From Erodium maritimum (taxonomy: Eukaryota > Streptophyta > Magnoliopsida > Geraniales > Geraniaceae), in assembly GCA_963921825.1 (NCBI GenBank), contig OY997595.1, positions 15,679,228-15,743,227 on the forward strand: a DNA stretch of 64,000 bases. Direction: 5' to 3'. Below, one piece after another: positions 60,283 through 64,000 of this stretch. The notes beneath the pieces were generated by a model, which was given only the letters and a program-made list of their open reading frames with translations, searched no databases and was not told where the DNA came from. Position 1 is the stretch's first letter; each line of letters begins with the position of its first letter. Made by a program: the position numbers and the translations under genes.

Positions 60283-61179
60283 AAATAAGGCTAAGGAAAA
60301 ATTGGGAGGTATTTCGGACAAACCTCCCAACCGACCAAGGACCTATCATAATTTTCGACGAGGTTGCTTACCAGCCTTGGTCGATAAACACTGGAAGGGA
60401 GCATACTGGTCGTCCATCACATTTGGATCAATATCAATTAAACCAAAAGCTCTCTTCTTGGAGCTAACCACTACTTCACTTAATCAGTTTCCTTTCTCTT
60501 TGGTAATGGCTTTTATTGCCTTTGCTTTCCTTGGGCCTCATTTGACCGCCTATTTCTTGTGCGTCTCTTTCTCTGGCTTTCTCTCCATTAGGGCGAGCGT
60601 CTTTCTCTGGCTTTCTCTCCATTGGGGCGAGCGTCTTTCTCTAATCAAAACCTCCAAAAATTCCATGCTGGAGTATATGTTGGACAAGATGAATTTGGGG
60701 CGGCTCAGTCGGACCCTGAGGCGGCTTCTCTTGTGATTGCAATCCCTCATCGTCTTTGGGAACCTTGTTCTCACGAGCGGTGACGGGCAGGGGTGTCTTC
60801 AGGTAAGGCAAGATTGTAGGTTGAATGATCAGTGGGGGTAAGGGGATTATATCGACCCCTTCCCGCGTACCATATCCTTCACTATTACCTTTGTTGGAGG
60901 ATTTTTGATTCTCTGATCTTTAGGCAAGATTGTGGGTTGAATTTGAACGGGCTCCAGAGCGGGGGCAGTTCCTTTTGGTTGACCGATGGTGGTCGGCTGG
61001 CTTGGTTACGATTTCTCCTAAGGACTTGTAACATAATCAGAAAAAGATGGGTTTGCAGGAACTTCAGTCGTGTATGTCGAAGCCGGTGGTGGCGTGGTAT
61101 CCCAATCTGTGCAGAAGATCCCTTCCGATTGGATTTCCTAGAGAGCTCTTAACGAATCCATATCTTCTTGTTAGCTGGT

Positions 61180-61676
61180 CCACGCCTGGGAGGATAGCCA
61201 AACAATCTTTAGGTGTCCGAGTCGGCCACACCGGTAGCAAAAATCCGATAATTTCTCGTATTCAGGCCAGACTTTAAGCGACTTTACATTTGCATTAAGT
61301 TGCAAAATAAGGTGGCGACGAAGCGACCATGTAACATCCATTTCCACCTAAATCCATAGGAACGTGTCCTAGCCTCATGGATGTATTGGGTTCTTCGGGT
61401 GTCCGTCCTTCGGATTTCAACTTTCCTTTGCAGATTTGAGACTATGAAAGCTCTCATTTCGGAGGTTCTAGCCTTTATCAAAATATCGTAAACTCTCACC
61501 AATATGCGAACATATCGGAAGCTTAAGCTTTCTGGTTGGGTGCGTGGCGACAGAGGAGTAAGGAGCAGCACAGTACCATAGAAGGACCATGGCTCCCTAG
61601 CTCGAATGCCATCCATCGCTGCTTTCGAAGGAAAGTAGAAAGCCACAATTTTGTCCGTTAGTGACTGGACCTTCAA
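61180..61676 (-). pseudogene. LINE ORF1-like fragment (DUF4283 plus zinc knuckle)
   Basis: The minus strand reads TDKIVAFYFPSKAAMDGIRA, EPWSFYGTVLLLTPLSP and a part like VRVYDILIKARTSEM, which is the RNA-binding gag-like part of plant L1 LINEs. After a frame change comes EKLSDFCYRCGRLGHLK, a CCHC knuckle whose last Cys position reads Trp. No endonuclease or RT is seen. The neighbouring 60200-61180 is probably more of the same, too decayed to read. Stops and frameshifts throughout. Confidence 0.65.
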
Positions 61677-61680
61677 GTCC

Positions 61681-62508
61681 CCACATTCCAGGAATTTGCA
61701 ATTATAGTGTAGAGGGATCAGGGTCTTACCTTTTTATCAGCTAAAAGGCGGTCGACAAGAGCAAATCAGTATTGGGAATCATCAACCGTCGGAATCGTGT
61801 AGACGGGGACCTTAATAATCACATCATCGTTGTCGAAATCATCATTCTAGAAGTCATCAATGGAGACCTCAGTGAGCTTGGATTGAATCGAGTCCAAGCT
61901 CGTTGGACAAGGGTCCGATGGTGATTGTTTAGGTTTCAGCCACGTGTGCCGGTTCACTTGTTTTGTTCGAGCGGGAGATGTCAGTCTCTATCTTGATTTG
62001 TATCGTGATGATGTATATTTTTCGATTTGTTGTGATTAATCAAATACTTACCCTTTACCAAAAAAACCACAAACATGGTTTTTTTCGTTCTTTCTTTAAA
62101 ATAAAACACAAGCATGTCTTAAAAGATGGAAGCAACCAATCAATATGGTAATTAACAAGAAAGCATCATAAGGAAAACGGAGATAGGAAGATGGAGTTGT
62201 CTAATTGTTGTTAACTTAAATTCCTAATTTCTTTAGAAATTTCTTAGCTTTTCTCAAGTTTTTTAAATTTGTTTATATACTAAATATTCTCACGTTAAAA
62301 TTTAAATTAAAATAAAATCAATTGATAACATTATAATTTTAAAAGCACAGAATAGGTAAAATGTAACATCAAACAAGAAAATACAAATCTCTGATTCAAG
62401 TAAATCAAGTGATATGTAAACATTTTACAAGCATGTCTTAGAGGATTAGTCAACACGGTAACAAGAGAGCATCGATATTAAGGAAAGCGGAGAATACGAA
62501 AGAGTTGT
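61681..62508. other. Spacer downstream of the germin-like gene
   Basis: No gene recognised. The part at 62450-62508 is probably the germin-like 3-prime UTR. Confidence 0.4.
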
Positions 62509-63231
62509 CTAGAAGTTGGATTTGAGAGTCTCGACAGTACTCTTTTTCGCCTGAAACGCCTTGGCAAGAATGTCACTAGGAATGTCCGGTTTGGACCCGA
62601 AAACCGCATTAGCGATGGTGATGACTCCTGGGTTCTGGCTGCTCAGTGCGGCAATGGCCACCGCCTTCCCAACCCCGACATTGCGCTGGTAGTGCACCAG
62701 TCCGATCGGGAACACGAACACATCACCCTCGTGAATAACCTTGCTCACGAGCTTGTTCTCGGGGTTGGACGTCACGAAACCCACCTCCAAGGAGCCCTCA
62801 AGGACCGTCAGGACCTCGGAGGCCCGGGGGTGAGTGTGAGGAGGGTTCATGCCCCACGGCGCGTAGTCAATGCGCACCATCGAGATGCCGAGCGTGTTGA
62901 GGCCCGGCAGCTGGGCCACGGACACCGGGGTCACCCTGGAACCGGCAGGGTTCGAGGTGTTGCCGGCGATGTGGAGCCCGCTGAATGTGAAATCACTGGC
63001 CTCGACCAGCATCGCGCTCTTGCACACCATCCCATTCACTCTTGCTGCGTGTCAACAAAACAAAAATCAATTGTTTAAGTTCATCGACATCCTCAAAAAC
63101 ATATATTGTGACATACCTGAGCTTGTGGGGTCTGCGACGCAGAAGTCTTGAAGCGGGCTAGGCTCGAAAGCAATGGCTAGAGACAGGCATGCTAGAGCTA
63201 CAAGGCTCAACAAGCAGATATGTTTTGCCAT
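62509..63231 (-). CDS. GLP: Germin-like protein, 2 exons, 216 aa
   Basis: A secreted cupin of the cell wall; germins and relatives bind manganese and may have oxalate oxidase or superoxide dismutase activity, here undetermined. Exon 1 is 63231-63117 and exon 2 is 63044-62509, with a 72-bp intron having GT and AG borders. Residues 1 to about 22 are a signal peptide ([20 protein letters not shown]), followed by [19 protein letters not shown]31 and C46 would form the conserved disulfide. Germin box 1 has H108, H110 and E115 ([10 protein letters not shown]). Box 2 has H156 ([16 protein letters not shown]). These are the four metal ligands, all present. An N-glycosylation site NTS lies near residue 67. 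Length is normal. A TATA box lies at 63308-63315. Looks functional. Confidence 0.94.
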
Positions 63232-63307
63232 TTCAAGATACTACAATTGATAGTGATACAAGATGAGGAGTGTTCCGAGTTGTGAAAATTGTGTGTAGTG
63301 AGGTCCA

Positions 63308-63315
63308 TATATATA
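63308..63315 (-). promoter_or_regulatory. TATA box of the germin-like gene
   Basis: TATATATA about 77 bp upstream of the ATG, followed by a plausible leader. A CATGCA (RY-type) hexamer lies further upstream near 63371. Confidence 0.65.
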
Positions 63316-63826
63316 GATGTAGAGATCTTAAGAATCTTAGTCAAGGGGCAAAAGATGCAGTCAATGCCGCCCATGCACGTCTCAAGTGTTGACGAGGTCT
63401 GTGTACTTGTTACAAGTTTTTTTTTGGAAGGAAATGGCAAGCCGGCTTGGATTGAAGGAATGGATGCTAGAACATCAGACGGATAACAAATTATGCGCTA
63501 AGTAGAGTTATTGTAAAGACAGAAACTGAAGAGTTCAACAACACTGGTGAAAAGATGGGTAGCTTCTGGTTTGTATTATTGTACATACAGCATTTGGAAC
63601 AAATCAAAGGGTAAGAGTTGAAATGGAAGCATCTCATGCAAATAAGACCAAATGTTGGGGAAATAATTCCAACTCTAAAGTTAATGCTGCAAATCATTTA
63701 TCTCTTGGCTCGTTGTGGTATGAGCGACTTGTGTGGAATGAGTCAAATTGTTCAAAATACATTTCCTTGGAGGTTAACACCATCAACCCACCCCTCCATG
63801 AAATTTATAAACCGTGATCTTCTCTC

Positions 63827-63961
63827 TATAAAACTTTTCTCTCGCCTCCATTTAAAATTGTTTGTTCTCTCCAATCCTAGTTTAGCCTTCAATTGTCGAT
63901 GTCTTCTCCACTTTCTCCTGGAGGCAGTGAAGACGCTTGTGATTCTTCTCTCCTTCGTTAA
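63827..63961 (+). other. Promoter-like site and short frame at the right edge
   Basis: TATAAAA at 63827-63833 is followed by a C/T-rich leader and ATG at 63899, which opens only 20 codons (MSSPLSPGGSEDACDSSLLR) before TAA at 63959. The sequence after the stop, FDKWIEE, stays open for a few codons to a TGA. It could be the broken start of a gene that runs beyond the window. Family unknown. Confidence 0.35.
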
Positions 63962-64000
63962 TTTGACAAGTGGATCGAAGAATGAAACTGATAATATTGT

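Noticed and set aside
60218..60736. 172-codon frame beginning near the poly-C run with a poly-Pro segment
   Set aside because: The Pro run is the homopolymer itself, and the region looks like decayed LINE sequence read on the wrong strand.
62692..63151. Open frames antisense to the germin-like gene
   Set aside because: They cross the exon 2/intron border of a clearly assigned gene and have no motif.

Overview
Nuclear DNA of a flowering plant. The evidence is spliceosomal introns, a plastid-targeted arogenate dehydratase, a SIP aquaporin, a germin-like protein, and plant-type Helitron, MULE, chromovirus, Athila and LINE sequences. The sequence does not let me name the species. Only three genes look intact: SIP1 aquaporin (11277-11999, +, no intron), arogenate dehydratase (15804-19922, -, 11 exons reconstructed splice site by splice site to 389 aa) and a germin-like protein (62509-63231, -, 2 exons, 216 aa). 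Nearly everything else is mobile DNA, much of it nested.

Left block (483-10720): I infer one minus-strand Helitron of about 10.2 kb, with TC at 10720 preceded by A, and a 3-prime hairpin plus CTAG at 483 followed by T. It carries a decayed replication protein A-like gene and two exons captured from an RBX1 RING-box gene. Two Mutator-type fold-back elements, each with perfect 9-bp target duplications, and one PIF/Harbinger-like MITE sit inside it. Its 5-prime end is tandemly duplicated as two almost identical 1414-bp units. SIP1, a small TIR element, a LINE-type retroposon and the ADT gene follow.

Centre (20281-59954): a Mutator-like element (MULE) with about 40-bp imperfect TIRs and a 9-bp target duplication (one mismatch). 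It holds a DUF1985/Ulp1-like pseudogene reading in from the left TIR and a MURA-type transposase pseudogene reading in from the right. Between them lie at least five small promoter-bearing genes, including three copies of one unrecognised gene of about 130 codons and an acidic repeat protein. Its non-coding parts are packed with a dyad octamer, CCG-YR-CGG. About 26 kb of younger retrotransposon DNA (32984-59263) sits in the apparent 5-prime UTR intron of the transposase. This is a Tekay/Del-type chromovirus (minus strand) that is itself invaded and rearranged by several Athila-type LTR segments in both orientations.

Right block (59955-64000): a decayed LINE ORF1 fragment, the germin-like gene, and a second promoter-like site at the right edge. 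Coordinates of exons and element ends were read by eye from splice sites, TIRs and direct repeats; family names rest on recognised protein motifs, not on a search.
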